The position numbers and the translations under genes were made by a program. The notes under the pieces are model-generated. The model was not told where the DNA came from. It saw only the letters and a list, made by a program, of their open reading frames with translations, and ran no database searches. From Amycolatopsis pretoriensis (lineage in GTDB: Bacteria; Actinomycetota; Actinomycetes; Mycobacteriales; Pseudonocardiaceae), in assembly GCF_900107925.1 (NCBI RefSeq), contig NZ_FNUJ01000007.1, positions 434,001 through 498,000 on the forward strand: a stretch of 64,000 nt of DNA. The letters run 5' to 3'. This document shows positions 55,156-63,810 of this stretch, in pieces (the first letter of the stretch is position 1; the number at the start of each line of letters is the position of its first letter).

Positions 55156-56619
55156 ATGACTGAAACCCCTGCCAAGAACGAGGTCGGCACCCCGGCCGAC
55201 GCGCTCGCGCAGACCCAGACCTCGTCCGCGGCGATCACCGACTTCGGCATCGACACGACATCGATGTCAACCGGCGAAGCCGTCCGCGACTACTTCGCGC
55301 GCCTGCGTGCGGGTGAGCTCGGCGCGCTGCCGTCGCTGTTCGGCCTGCTCGTGCTCGTCATCCTGTTCAGCGCGCTGTCGGACAACTTCCTGACCCTCGC
55401 GAACATCGCCAACGTCTTCCCGCAGGGCGCGGGCGTGATCATCATCGCGATGGGCATCGTCTTCGTCCTGCTGCTCGGGGAGATCGACCTCGCCGCCGGT
55501 GTGGCCTCGGGCACCGCCGCGTCGGTGATGGCCCTGCACTACGTGCACGCGGGCAACCTGCTGGGCTCCATGGGCTCCGGCGTCTTCATCACGTTCATCG
55601 CGGTCCTCGCCGTGGCCATGCTGCTGTCGGCCTACCAGCGGATCTGGGCCGGCGCCGCGTTGTCGCTGGTCGGGTTGCTGATCGTCGCGATCGGCGTCCC
55701 CGCCAACGCCTGGCTCGAGATCCTGCTGGCCATCTGCGTCGGCACCGCGATCGGCTGCATCACCGGCTTCCTCGTGTCGAAGATCGGCATGCCGTCCTTC
55801 GTCGTGACGCTGGCGCTGTTCATCGTGTGGCAGGGCGTCCTGCTGCAGTTCATCGGTGAGGGCGGCACGATCGGCATCACGAACTCGGACGTGCTGTACA
55901 AGATCGCCAACGGCAACCTGAACATCCTGGGCAGCTGGATCTTCTTCCTCGTCGCGGCCGGCGGCTTCGCCGTGGTCACGCTGCTCAGCCACTTCCGGCG
56001 GCTCCAGCGCGGCCTGGTCGTGCAGCCGACGGCGCTGGTGATGATCAAGGTCGGCGCGCTCGTCGTGCTGTCCGCGATCGGCACCTGGCTGCTGACGATC
56101 AACCGCTCGCCGAACAAGACCGTCGTCACGATCGAGGGCGTCCCGTACGTCATCCCGATCATGCTGGTGCTGCTGGTGGCCGGGACCTACGTGCTCAACC
56201 GGACCAAGTACGGCCGGTTCGTCTACGCGGTCGGCGGCAACAAGGAAGCCGCCCGCCGCGCCGGTATCGACGTGCCGAAGATCCGCGCGAGCGTGTTCGT
56301 CATCGGCTCGGCGGTCGCGGCCATCGGCGGCATCGTCGCCGCGTCGAAGGTCGGCTCGGTCAGCCCGCAGTCCGGTGGCCTCAACACGCTGCTGTTCGCG
56401 GTGGGTTCGGCCGTCATCGGCGGCACGTCGCTGTTCGGCGGCAAGGGCCGGGTGTCCGACGCGGTCGTCGGTGGCCTGGTGATCGCCGTGGTCATTAACG
56501 GGCTCGGCCTGCTCAAGCAGCCGGCCGCGGTGGTCAACATCGTCACCGGTCTGGTCCTGTTGCTCGCCGCCACGGTCGACGCGCTGTCCCGGCGCCGCGC
56601 GGCTGCGTCGACTCGCTGA
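55156..56619 (+). CDS. Sugar ABC transporter permease (XylH-like)
   Basis: 487 residues. A polar N-terminus of about 50 residues precedes 10-12 membrane helices. LLGEIDLAAGVASGTAASVMA and the C-terminal VGSAVIGGTSLFGGKGRVSDAVVGG are signatures of XylH/RbsC-type permeases. The ATG at 55156 is chosen; a GTG at 55132 overlapping the ATPase stop by four bases would add eight residues and is equally possible. Confidence 0.86.
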   Translation: MTETPAKNEVGTPADALAQTQTSSAAITDFGIDTTSMSTGEAVRDYFARLRAGELGALPSLFGLLVLVILFSALSDNFLTLANIANVFPQGAGVIIIAMGIVFVLLLGEIDLAAGVASGTAASVMALHYVHAGNLLGSMGSGVFITFIAVLAVAMLLSAYQRIWAGAALSLVGLLIVAIGVPANAWLEILLAICVGTAIGCITGFLVSKIGMPSFVVTLALFIVWQGVLLQFIGEGGTIGITNSDVLYKIANGNLNILGSWIFFLVAAGGFAVVTLLSHFRRLQRGLVVQPTALVMIKVGALVVLSAIGTWLLTINRSPNKTVVTIEGVPYVIPIMLVLLVAGTYVLNRTKYGRFVYAVGGNKEAARRAGIDVPKIRASVFVIGSAVAAIGGIVAASKVGSVSPQSGGLNTLLFAVGSAVIGGTSLFGGKGRVSDAVVGGLVIAVVINGLGLLKQPAAVVNIVTGLVLLLAATVDALSRRRAAASTR

Positions 56620-56630
56620 ACCAGCATGGG

Positions 56631-57812
56631 ATGATCAAGCCCGTGTCCAGCTCACCCGTTGCCAGACCTGACGAGGTGCGCCGGCACAACCGCACGACCC
56701 TGCTCCGCCTGCTGCACGTCGGCGGGCCGAGCACCCGGGCGACCCTGGCCGCCGAGCTGGGGCTCAACCGGAGCACGATCAAGACCCTCGTCGACGGGCT
56801 CGCCGAAGCCGGTGTCGTCGAGGAGAAGGTGCCGAGGCCGGGACGAGGGGCGGGCCGCCCCTCGCTCCTGGTCCTGCCCCAGCCGCACGCGGCGGTCGTG
56901 CTCGCGGTCGACCTGCAGGTCGAGCACGTCGCGATCGCGCTGGTCGGGCTGGGCGGCCAGATCCTGGGCCGCAACAGCTGGAACCTGCGGGGCCGGATGG
57001 GGCAGCCCGACGAGGTCATCACGCACGTCATCGAGTCGACGGCCATCCTGGCCGGCGACCTCGACGTGACCCCGGTGGCGGCCGGGGTGTCGGTGCCCGG
57101 CGTCATCCGGCGGGCCGACGGGTACGTGCACGAGGCGCCGAACCTGCGCTGGACCGACGTCGCGCTCGGCGAGCGGCTCGGCGGGGTGCTGCAGATCCCG
57201 ATCCTGGTCGGCAACGACGCCGAGTTCGGCGCGGTCGCCGAGCACCTGCGCGGGGCGGCCCGCGGGGCGTCCGACATCGTGTACATCTCGGCGGACGTCG
57301 GGGTCGGCGGCGGTGTCATCGCCGAAGGCTCGGCGCTGCGCGGCGGCTCGGGGTACGTCGGCGAGATCGGGCACATGGTGATCCGCCCGGACGGCCGGCC
57401 CTGCTACTGCGGCAGCAGCGGCTGCTGGGAGACCGAGGTCGGCGAGGCGGCGCTGTGCCGGGCCCTCGGGCTGCCGGAGGACACCCCGCGTGGGGCGATC
57501 CTGTTCGAGCTGCGCGAGCTGGGCCGCGACCCGGAGGCGGCGCTGACGCGGCTGGCGGAGTTCGCCGAGTGGCTGACGCTGGGGCTGATCAACGTCGTCA
57601 ACCTGCTCGGGCCGCAGCTGGTGATCCTCGGCGACCTGCTGACGGTGCTGCCGGAGGCGGTGCTGAGGCACGTCGGCGCGGAGGTCCGGCGGCGCAGTCT
57701 GGTCAGCCGGGCGGTCGGTGGCACCCGGATCGTGAGTTCCGCGTTGGGAGCCGATGTGAAGCTGCTCGGCGCCGCGGAAGTGGCGTTCGAAGTCGTGCTG
57801 GATTCTGTCTGA
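56631..57812 (+). CDS. ROK family transcriptional regulator (XylR/NagC-like)
   Basis: 393 residues. The N-terminal winged HTH (about 15-65) contains TRATLAAELGLNRSTIKTLVDGL. The ROK domain follows, with VGNDAEFGAVAEH, GVGGGVIAEG and the zinc site CYCGSSGCWE. The sugar-kinase phosphate motif is degraded (VDLQVEH in place of DxGGTK), as expected for a repressor and not a kinase. Placed 11 bp after the permease gene, it most likely senses the transported sugar and controls the operon, perhaps through the inverted repeat at 53004-53030. The start may be ATG 56631 or GTG 56643. Confidence 0.88.
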   Translation: MIKPVSSSPVARPDEVRRHNRTTLLRLLHVGGPSTRATLAAELGLNRSTIKTLVDGLAEAGVVEEKVPRPGRGAGRPSLLVLPQPHAAVVLAVDLQVEHVAIALVGLGGQILGRNSWNLRGRMGQPDEVITHVIESTAILAGDLDVTPVAAGVSVPGVIRRADGYVHEAPNLRWTDVALGERLGGVLQIPILVGNDAEFGAVAEHLRGAARGASDIVYISADVGVGGGVIAEGSALRGGSGYVGEIGHMVIRPDGRPCYCGSSGCWETEVGEAALCRALGLPEDTPRGAILFELRELGRDPEAALTRLAEFAEWLTLGLINVVNLLGPQLVILGDLLTVLPEAVLRHVGAEVRRRSLVSRAVGGTRIVSSALGADVKLLGAAEVAFEVVLDSV

Positions 57813-57893
57813 TTTTCTGTCCGCTTTCGTGTCCGTAATCACTGCGGATCGGTGTCTTGCCGTGATATCGGCCACGCAGTTTGCAAGATGCAG

Positions 57894-57929
57894 AAAGGCG
57901 GCCGGCGCCTGTGCGCACCGGCCGCCTTT
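57894..57929. terminator. Bidirectional terminator hairpin
   Basis: AAAGGCGGCCGG (57894-57905) pairs with CCGGCCGCCTTT (57918-57929) around a 12-base loop. It lies between the convergent ROK and DUF7455 genes and ends in TTT on both strands. Confidence 0.8.
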
Positions 57930-57942
57930 CGCGTCTGGGTCG

Positions 57943-58122
57943 TTACCGCTGGATGTCGGCGGACAGTTCCTTGAGCTTGGCCTCGTGCTCGCGGGCGTGG
58001 TGCCCGCAGAAGAGCAGTTCGCCACCTCCGGAGAGGATGGCTCGTACCTGAGCTGCAGCTCCGCACCGGTCACAGCGGTCGGCGGCGGTCAGTTCGGGGC
58101 GGGTGAGCGTCGGCGATGTCAT
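57943..58122 (-). CDS. DUF7455-type small zinc-ribbon-like protein
   Basis: A 59-residue protein: MTSPTLTRPELTAADRCDRC, then AAAQVRAILSGGGELLFCGHHAREHE. The CxxC and CxHHxxxH residues look like a metal site. Homologous small proteins are widespread in actinomycetes, function unknown. The ATG at 58122 follows GGAGGGAG; the open frame upstream is not coding. Confidence 0.82.
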   Translation of the reverse strand: MTSPTLTRPELTAADRCDRCGAAAQVRAILSGGGELLFCGHHAREHEAKLKELSADIQR

Positions 58123-58389
58123 GGGGGTCTCCCTCCGTCCCGGCACCGGTCGCCCGGTGCCATCGATCCAGCTACGCCCACTTCGGGACTGATGCCGGTG
58201 GCTACGATCGCCTCCGGCTCCGCGGTGTTCGTGCTTCCACTCTTGCAGACGTTTCGCGGCCCGCAAGTGTTCCCGCGCCGGTGGGACCTGAGTCACGCCG
58301 ATTTACCCCGGATGTCGTAGCCGCGTCCCGCAATGCAGGAGACGAATACCCGGAGAGTTACGTTTTCCGTGGTCAGGCACCATGAGGTG

Positions 58390-59262
58390 GTGAGCACGGT
58401 GACTTCGCCGCGACGGCATTCCGCGGTACCCGCGCCGCTCTTGTTCGTTCTCAGCGGAATTTCGATGTACGCGGGAGCGGCCATCGCGGTCGACCTGTTC
58501 GGACACGCGACCCCGGCGGGGGTGGCGTGGCTCCGGTGCCTCGGGGCAGCGGTGGTCCTGCTGGCGTGGCGCCGCCCGGGCCGGGCGGCGTGGCGCGGCC
58601 GCGGGCTGTGGCTGGCGATCGTGTTCGGCGTGGTGACGGCGGGCATGAACGTGCTCTTCTACGAGGCGATCGCCCGCCTCCCGCTGGGCACGGTGGTGGC
58701 GATGGAGTTCGCCGGCCCGGTCCTGGTGGCGGCGTTCGGTTCCCGGTCGCTGCGGGACGTGCTGGCGGTGGTCCTGGTGGCGGCCGGGGTGGTGGCGATC
58801 GCGGACGTCCAGCTGTCGGGATCGGTCGCGGGAGTGCTGTTCGGACTGGGCGCGGCGGCGGCTTGGGCGGGGTACATCGTGCTGGGGAAGCGGGTGGCCA
58901 CGTCGTCTTCGTCGGGCTTGGACAGTCTGGCGATCGGCTTCACGGCGGCGACGGTGGTGCTGTCGCCGCTGGCCTTCGGGACGGGTGCGGTGTGGTCTTC
59001 GCCACGGATGCTGCTGCTGGGGGTCGGAGTCGGGGTGTTGTCGACGGTGGTGCCGTACGCGTTGGACCAGGTCGTGCTGCGGCGGCTGGGACAGGGGCGG
59101 TTCGCGGTGCTGTTGGCGTTGCTGCCGGTCACGGCGGGGGTGATGGGGTTCGTGTTGCTGGGGCAGGTGCCGTCGGTGCCGGAGGCCGTGGGGACGGCGG
59201 CGGTGGTCGTAGGGGTGGCGTTGCGGAGCCGGGACGGGGCGGTGCCGGAGCCACCGGGCTGA
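58390..59262 (+). CDS. EamA family transporter (RhtA-like)
   Basis: A 290-residue drug/metabolite transporter with ten hydrophobic segments in two EamA halves (about 15-135 and 145-275). LPLGTVVAMEFAGPVLVA and LGKRVATSS are typical of RhtA-type exporters of threonine/homoserine and related amines. The GTG at 58390 is a best guess (GAGG four bases upstream); the frame opens at 58333. Confidence 0.82.
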   Translation: MSTVTSPRRHSAVPAPLLFVLSGISMYAGAAIAVDLFGHATPAGVAWLRCLGAAVVLLAWRRPGRAAWRGRGLWLAIVFGVVTAGMNVLFYEAIARLPLGTVVAMEFAGPVLVAAFGSRSLRDVLAVVLVAAGVVAIADVQLSGSVAGVLFGLGAAAAWAGYIVLGKRVATSSSSGLDSLAIGFTAATVVLSPLAFGTGAVWSSPRMLLLGVGVGVLSTVVPYALDQVVLRRLGQGRFAVLLALLPVTAGVMGFVLLGQVPSVPEAVGTAAVVVGVALRSRDGAVPEPPG

Positions 59263-59276
59263 CGCGGGCCGGACCT

Positions 59277-59295
59277 CATGAACGACTCGTTCATG
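59277..59295. repeat. CATGAACGA palindrome
   Basis: CATGAACGA-C-TCGTTCATG, perfect 9-bp arms, 14 bases after the EamA stop. Degenerate relatives follow at 59308-59325 and near 59459-59475. Probably terminators from a dispersed family. Confidence 0.7.
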
Positions 59296-59573
59296 TCGTG
59301 GGACGCGGTGAACGACTCTTTCATGCCGTCGGCGCCGGCCGGCGGGCTCGCTCGACGCCCTGGACGGCCGTCCGAAGGCCGCGGTCGCGACCTTCACGTC
59401 GCTGCCGCAGCCGCCGGTGAACCGCGCGACTCCCACTTCGCCGGGACGCTGGTGAGCTGAACGGGTCGTTCATGACGTGGGGCGGCAGGGGCCCGGCAAA
59501 GTCGCGCCGGCTCGCCTCGCGGCGGCGCAGGCGTAGTCGGTCGCCCACCGGCCGGCCACTGAGACTGGACCGG

Positions 59574-59937
59574 TTGCCCACAGGCCGGCCGTGATGTGGA
59601 CAACCAGGCCCGTCCGGCCGCGGGGCCTGGTTGCGTGGGTGGGTTGCGTTCGACCTCGTGCGACGGCACCGGAGGCTTCGGGGCCTTACAAGCGCACCGA
59701 GGGAGGCGTGGCCGAGTCCGGGTCGCCACCGAGGCTGTTGCCCCGCCCCATGGGAACGAGCGTCGCGAATGACCCATTGGGGACCTCGGAGGTCCCGAAT
59801 GTGCCTTTCGTTGCTGTTGCTGCTGCCGCCGCTGCTGCCGCTGCTGCCGCCGCTGCTGCTGCCGCTGCCGCTGCCGCTGCCGCTGCTGCGCAGCCGAGGC
59901 CGATTGCCCACAGGCCGGCCGTGATGTGGACAACCAG
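59574..59937. repeat. 34-bp direct repeat with DnaA-box-like pairs
   Basis: 59574-59607 and 59904-59937 are identical over 34 bp, 330 bp apart. Each contains TTGCCCACA, then GGCCGGCCGTGA, then TGTGGACAA. TGTGGACAA is the complement of TTGTCCACA, the actinobacterial DnaA-box consensus; TTGCCCACA differs by one base. The two face each other. Confidence 0.8.
59815..59890. repeat. CTG/CCG trinucleotide tract
   Basis: About 25 consecutive CTG or CCG triplets (with two TTG at the start). In one phase it encodes a long alanine run on either strand, but no flanking gene is recognised, so it is probably a simple repeat. Confidence 0.75.
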
Positions 59938-60101
59938 ACCCGCCCAGCCCCGAACCGCGGCTTTTCGTCCGACCCCGCCGATACGCTGGACAAGGGCACG
60001 CCCCCCAGGGAAGGGCGGGGTGTGTCGGCGGACCGGATCGTGATGGCCGCCACCGTCGGTGACCGGGATACTTACCCCGGGCGGCACGGAAGCAGGTGAC
60101 C

Positions 60102-61454
60102 ATGACCAAAGCGGCGTCGGCGGCGGCGAAGGACTTCGCGGCCGCCGGAGTGGGCGGGGTCCACCTCGCCTGGGCCGACAACAACGGCATCCCTCGCTCG
60201 CGGATCGTCCCCATCGCCGGTCTCGCCGAGGCCGCCACCCGGGGTGTCGGGGCCACCTCGCTCTTCGCCGTCTTCGACAGCCATGACGCCATCACCTACG
60301 CACACCCGGGGCTCGCTACCCCGAGCGGGGACATCCGGCTCGTGCCCGTCGTCGAGCGGTTGCGGCGGCTTGCCGGGCAGCCCGCGCTCGCCTGGGCGCC
60401 CGCTCGGCAGGTCACCCAGGACGGTGCGCCTTGGCCGTACTGCCAGCGGGCCGTCCTCGAAGCGCAGGTCGCCGAAGGTGCGCGCCGCGGGTTGGAGTTC
60501 CGGGCCGGCTACGAGCTCGAGTTCGCCGTCGCGCCCGCAGGCAGCGCCGGTGTCACCGAGAACCCCGGGCACCCCGGGCCCGCCTACAGCCCGCACGCCC
60601 TCATCGGCCTCGATGGGTTCGTCGCCGCCCTCCTGCACGACTTCGCCGCCAACGGCCTGCGGATCGGGCAGCTGCACGCCGAGTACGGCGTCGCGCAGCT
60701 CGAACTTTCCCTCGCCGCGACCGATCCGGTCTCCGCCGCCGACGACCAGCTGCTGGCCCGGCAGACCATCCACGCCGCCGCCCGGACGCACGGCCTCGTC
60801 GCCAGCTTCGCGCCGCTGGTCGGGCTCGGCGCCGCCGGCAACGGCTGGCACCTGCACACCTCCGTGCGGCGCAGAGGCCGCAACCTCCTCGAGACCGGCG
60901 GCGACGGCAAACCGGACGACGACGGCTACCTCGCCGGGCTCCTGCGCGACCTCCCGGCCCTGACCGCGATCACCGCGCCGAGCGTCCCGTCGACCCTGCG
61001 GCTGCGCCCCGGTTACTTCGCGGGCGCGTACGCCTTCTGGGGCGTCGAGAACCGCGAAGCGCCGCTGAGGTACGTGCCGGGCTCGCCGCTGCTCGGCGCC
61101 GACCACGCGAACGTCGAGCTCAAGACGTCCGACGCGTCCGCCAACCCCTACCTCGCGCTGGCCGTCGTGCTCGCCGCCGGGATGGCCGGCCTCGAGGACG
61201 CGGCCGCGTTGCCCGAGCCGATCGCCGATGACCCGGGTGGCTGGACCGAAGGCGAACGCGAAACGCGCGGCGTGCGCCGGCTGCCGGCCGACACCGCCGA
61301 ACAGGACGCCGCGCTGCTCGCCTCACCGCGGATCGCCGGCGTGCTCGGCGAGGAGCTCCTGGGCGCCTTCCGCGCGGTCCGGGCGTCGGACGCGGCGTGG
61401 GCGGCCGAGCGGAGCGTCGAAGAGATCGTCGCCGCACACCTGTGGCGCTATTGA
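60102..61454 (+). CDS. Glutamine-synthetase-like ligase
   Basis: 450 residues. The N-terminal beta-grasp (VHLAWADNNGIPRSRIVPI) and catalytic GS domain are present: FRAGYELEFAVAP and AEYGVAQLELSL (metal-binding Glu residues), GNGWHLHTSV, and a C-terminal RLRPGYFAGAYAFWGVENREAPLRY. It belongs to the GS-like groups that gamma-glutamylate amines (PuuA, GlnA3/GlnA4 types) more than to housekeeping GS. The ATG at 60102 is preferred, with AGG nine bases upstream; a GTG lies at 60096. Followed by the possible papain-fold gene and opposite an APC permease. Confidence 0.82.
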   Translation: MTKAASAAAKDFAAAGVGGVHLAWADNNGIPRSRIVPIAGLAEAATRGVGATSLFAVFDSHDAITYAHPGLATPSGDIRLVPVVERLRRLAGQPALAWAPARQVTQDGAPWPYCQRAVLEAQVAEGARRGLEFRAGYELEFAVAPAGSAGVTENPGHPGPAYSPHALIGLDGFVAALLHDFAANGLRIGQLHAEYGVAQLELSLAATDPVSAADDQLLARQTIHAAARTHGLVASFAPLVGLGAAGNGWHLHTSVRRRGRNLLETGGDGKPDDDGYLAGLLRDLPALTAITAPSVPSTLRLRPGYFAGAYAFWGVENREAPLRYVPGSPLLGADHANVELKTSDASANPYLALAVVLAAGMAGLEDAAALPEPIADDPGGWTEGERETRGVRRLPADTAEQDAALLASPRIAGVLGEELLGAFRAVRASDAAWAAERSVEEIVAAHLWRY

Positions 61455-61485
61455 GGACCGGAAAAGGAAGTCGCTGAGGGGATCG

Positions 61486-62268
61486 ATGTCTTCGGGGATC
61501 GACGGCGGGCAGCTCGACCTGTCCGGGGTGCGGTGGCTGCCGGGCGGGGCCCGGCTGGCCGCGGTGGCCCAGGCGGAGCTGCCCCAGAAGGACGGCTTGG
61601 CCGCGGCGTTCTGCGGCCTCGCGGCGCTGCGCGCGGCCGGGCTCGACGTGCCCGACCAGGACGCCGTCGCGGTGGCCGCGGGCACGGTCCGGGGGCCGGT
61701 CGTGCGCCCGCCGGGCGAGGCGGGGCGGCCGGGCTTCCGGCTGCCCGTGCCGCAGGTCGACGACCCGGCCGCGGCGGGAACGCGCGTCTCCGGGCTGGCC
61801 ACGGCGATCGGCGCGCTGTCGGGCGGGGCCCTCGCGACCGTGCCGGTGACGGGGGAGTGGACCACCGAGACGCTCTTCGACCTGCTGACCGGCCTGTGGG
61901 ACGTCCCGCGCGTCGCGGTGCTCGCCCGGATCGACGCCGCCGAGCTCGGCGCCCACGACACCCCGGAACGCGCGCTGCTCGACTACCTCGACACCGGCGT
62001 CCCGCCACTGTGGACGTCGCGCTGGCGGCCGCCCGGCGGCCACTTCGTGCTCGTGGCCGGGATCCGGATCGGCGCCGAAGGCACCCTTTTGTCCATTGTG
62101 GACACTTATCCGTCGTTCGGGGACAACGGGATCCACGACCAGCCCGTCGAGTGGGTGACGGCGGCGCTGGCCGGGCTGGGCGTGCTGGTGGTCGTCGACG
62201 CGGACCAGGTGGCCGTGACGCGCGAGGCGGTCCGCGTCGCCGGCCTCAGTCCGTCCTACTGGGACTGA
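61486..62268 (+). CDS. Unknown protein with a papain-like residue pattern
   Basis: 260 residues, no signal peptide, no family I can name with certainty. LPQKDGLAAAFCGLAALRAAG places a Gln (34) nine residues before a Cys (43) at the start of a helix; PPGGHFVLVAG gives His186 on a strand; LLSIVDTYPSFG gives Asp206. Order and spacing resemble the Gln-Cys-His-Asp site of C39/papain-fold peptidases. 31 bp behind the GS-like gene and convergent with the permease (23-bp overlap). An amidase or peptidase acting on gamma-glutamyl compounds would fit the context, but this is inference. A near-copy of the TCCACTGTGGA palindrome lies at 62004-62014. Confidence 0.7.
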   Translation: MSSGIDGGQLDLSGVRWLPGGARLAAVAQAELPQKDGLAAAFCGLAALRAAGLDVPDQDAVAVAAGTVRGPVVRPPGEAGRPGFRLPVPQVDDPAAAGTRVSGLATAIGALSGGALATVPVTGEWTTETLFDLLTGLWDVPRVAVLARIDAAELGAHDTPERALLDYLDTGVPPLWTSRWRPPGGHFVLVAGIRIGAEGTLLSIVDTYPSFGDNGIHDQPVEWVTAALAGLGVLVVVDADQVAVTREAVRVAGLSPSYWD

Positions 62269-63709
62269 CTTCCGCGTCGCCCGCGAAGCGGGAATGCCTG
62301 CGGCCGTAGGCGAAGTAGATCACCAGGCCGATCAGCAGCCACACGGCGAACCGGATCCAGGTCAGCACGTTCAGGTTGAGCATCAGGTAGAAGCACGCCA
62401 GCGCGGCGAGCGCCGGGACCACCGGGGAGAACGGCACCCGGAACGGCCGGTCGAGGTCGGGCCGGCGGCGGCGCAGCACCGGGACCGCCACCGCCACGAT
62501 GATCATCGCCGAGAGCGCGCCGATGCTGACCATGTCGGCCAGCTCGGAGATCGGGATGAACGCCGCCAGCACCGCGATCAGCGCGGCGCCGCCGATGGTC
62601 ATCCGGTGCGGCGTGCCCCACTTCGGGTGCGCGGTGCCGAGCGCCTTCGGCAGCAGGCCGTCGCGGCCCATCGCGAAGCCGATCCGGCCGATCGTCACCA
62701 GCTCGACCATCATCACCGACGTCAGGCCGGTCACCGCGCCGAGCGAGATGAGCGCGCCGACCCAGTGCTGGCCGACCTTGTCGAACGCGTCGGCCAGCGG
62801 CGCGCCGGTGTCGATGTCGGTGAACGGGATCATGCCGGTCAGCACGATGGAGACGCCGATGTAGAGCAGCGCGCACACGCCGAGCGCGCCGAGGATGCCG
62901 ACCCGGAGGTCCTTCTTCGGGTTCAGCGTCTCCTCGCCGAGGTTCGCGAGCGCCTCGAAACCGGTGTAGGCGAAGAAGACGATCGCGGCGGCGGTGACCA
63001 TCCCGGCGATGCCGTAGACCGACTGCTCCAGGCCGAGCGCGGCCTGCACGATCGGCTGCTCCAGCACCGTCGACCCGTTCGCGGGCGGCTGGGCGGGCGG
63101 GATGAACGGCGTCAGGTTCGCGCCCTTGACGAAGAACAGGCCGACCGCCAGCACCAGCACGCACACGGCGACCTTCACGCACACGAGCAGGTTGGTCAGC
63201 CAGGCCGACTCCTTGATGCCCAGCACGGCGACGACGGTCAGCACGGCGATGATCAGCACCGCGCCGACGTTGACCTTCGCGTCCTCGCCGAACCACTCCG
63301 GCGACAGCCCGAGCAGGTTGGCCAGGTAGCCGGACCAGCCGCGCGACACCACGGCGGCGCCGAGCGCGAACTCCAGCAGCAGGTCCCAGCCGATGATCCA
63401 GGCGAAGACCTCGCCGAGGGTGGCGAAGGCGTAGGTGTAGGCGCTCCCGGCCGTCGGCACGCTGGAGGCGAGTTCGGCGTAGCAGAGCGCCGCGAAGCCG
63501 GCGACGACCGCGCCGAGCACGAACGACAGCGTCACCGACGGCCCGGCGTGGGTCTTCGCCTCGACACCCGCGAGGGTGAAGATGCCGGTGCCGATGATGA
63601 TCCCGACGCCGAACCCGACCAGGTCGCGGCCGCGCAGCCGCCGCTTGAGCTCCCCGGAGTCCTGGCGCTTCAGGACTTCGTCCACGTTCAAGGTTCTCCG
63701 CACGCCCAT
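62246..63709 (-). CDS. APC family cationic amino-acid permease
   Basis: A 487-residue transporter with 12-13 helices. After a soluble N-terminus (ELKRRLRGRDLVGFGVG), IIIGTGIFTLAGVEA is the APC helix-1 signature. FFAYTGFEALANLGEETLNPKKDL and GRIGFAMGRDGLLPKALG are typical of the CAT subgroup, which imports basic amino acids or other amines. Its 3' end overlaps the convergent unknown gene by 23 bp. With the GS-like gene it may belong to an amine- or amino-acid-use locus. Confidence 0.86.
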   Translation of the reverse strand: MGVRRTLNVDEVLKRQDSGELKRRLRGRDLVGFGVGIIIGTGIFTLAGVEAKTHAGPSVTLSFVLGAVVAGFAALCYAELASSVPTAGSAYTYAFATLGEVFAWIIGWDLLLEFALGAAVVSRGWSGYLANLLGLSPEWFGEDAKVNVGAVLIIAVLTVVAVLGIKESAWLTNLLVCVKVAVCVLVLAVGLFFVKGANLTPFIPPAQPPANGSTVLEQPIVQAALGLEQSVYGIAGMVTAAAIVFFAYTGFEALANLGEETLNPKKDLRVGILGALGVCALLYIGVSIVLTGMIPFTDIDTGAPLADAFDKVGQHWVGALISLGAVTGLTSVMMVELVTIGRIGFAMGRDGLLPKALGTAHPKWGTPHRMTIGGAALIAVLAAFIPISELADMVSIGALSAMIIVAVAVPVLRRRRPDLDRPFRVPFSPVVPALAALACFYLMLNLNVLTWIRFAVWLLIGLVIYFAYGRRHSRFAGDAEVSPSRTD

Positions 63710-63810
63710 GGGGAGAAGTTAGAAGGTCACGCTCCTTTCCGCAGCGTGGCCGCGGAGTGACATACCCCGTGCGGATGGCGGGATCGGCCCGGCACCGGAA
63801 TGCTGGTGCC

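Larger units (their letters stand above)
59263..60101. other. 839-bp gene-free stretch rich in repeats
   Basis: Lies between the EamA gene and the glutamine-synthetase-like gene. It contains CATGAACGA palindromes (59277-59295 and relatives), a 34-bp direct repeat with DnaA-box-like elements (59574-59607 and 59904-59937), a short palindrome GGGACCTC-G-GAGGTCCC (59780-59796) and a CTG/CCG trinucleotide tract (about 59815-59890). Open frames here are low-complexity artefacts. The promoter of the next gene should lie in the last 100 bp. Confidence 0.65.

Noticed and set aside
59278-59460. 60-codon open frame starting at a CATGAACGA palindrome
   Set aside because: It arises from the palindromic repeat (Met-Asn-Asp-Ser-Phe-Met repeats) and has no ribosome site.
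59574-59937. Chromosomal origin (oriC)
   Set aside because: Only two box pairs, no AT-rich unwinding region and no dnaA, dnaN or recF nearby.
59591-60087. Poly-alanine open frames on both strands
   Set aside because: They are produced by the CTG/CCG triplet tract and by 34-bp repeats; no flanking domain or ribosome site.
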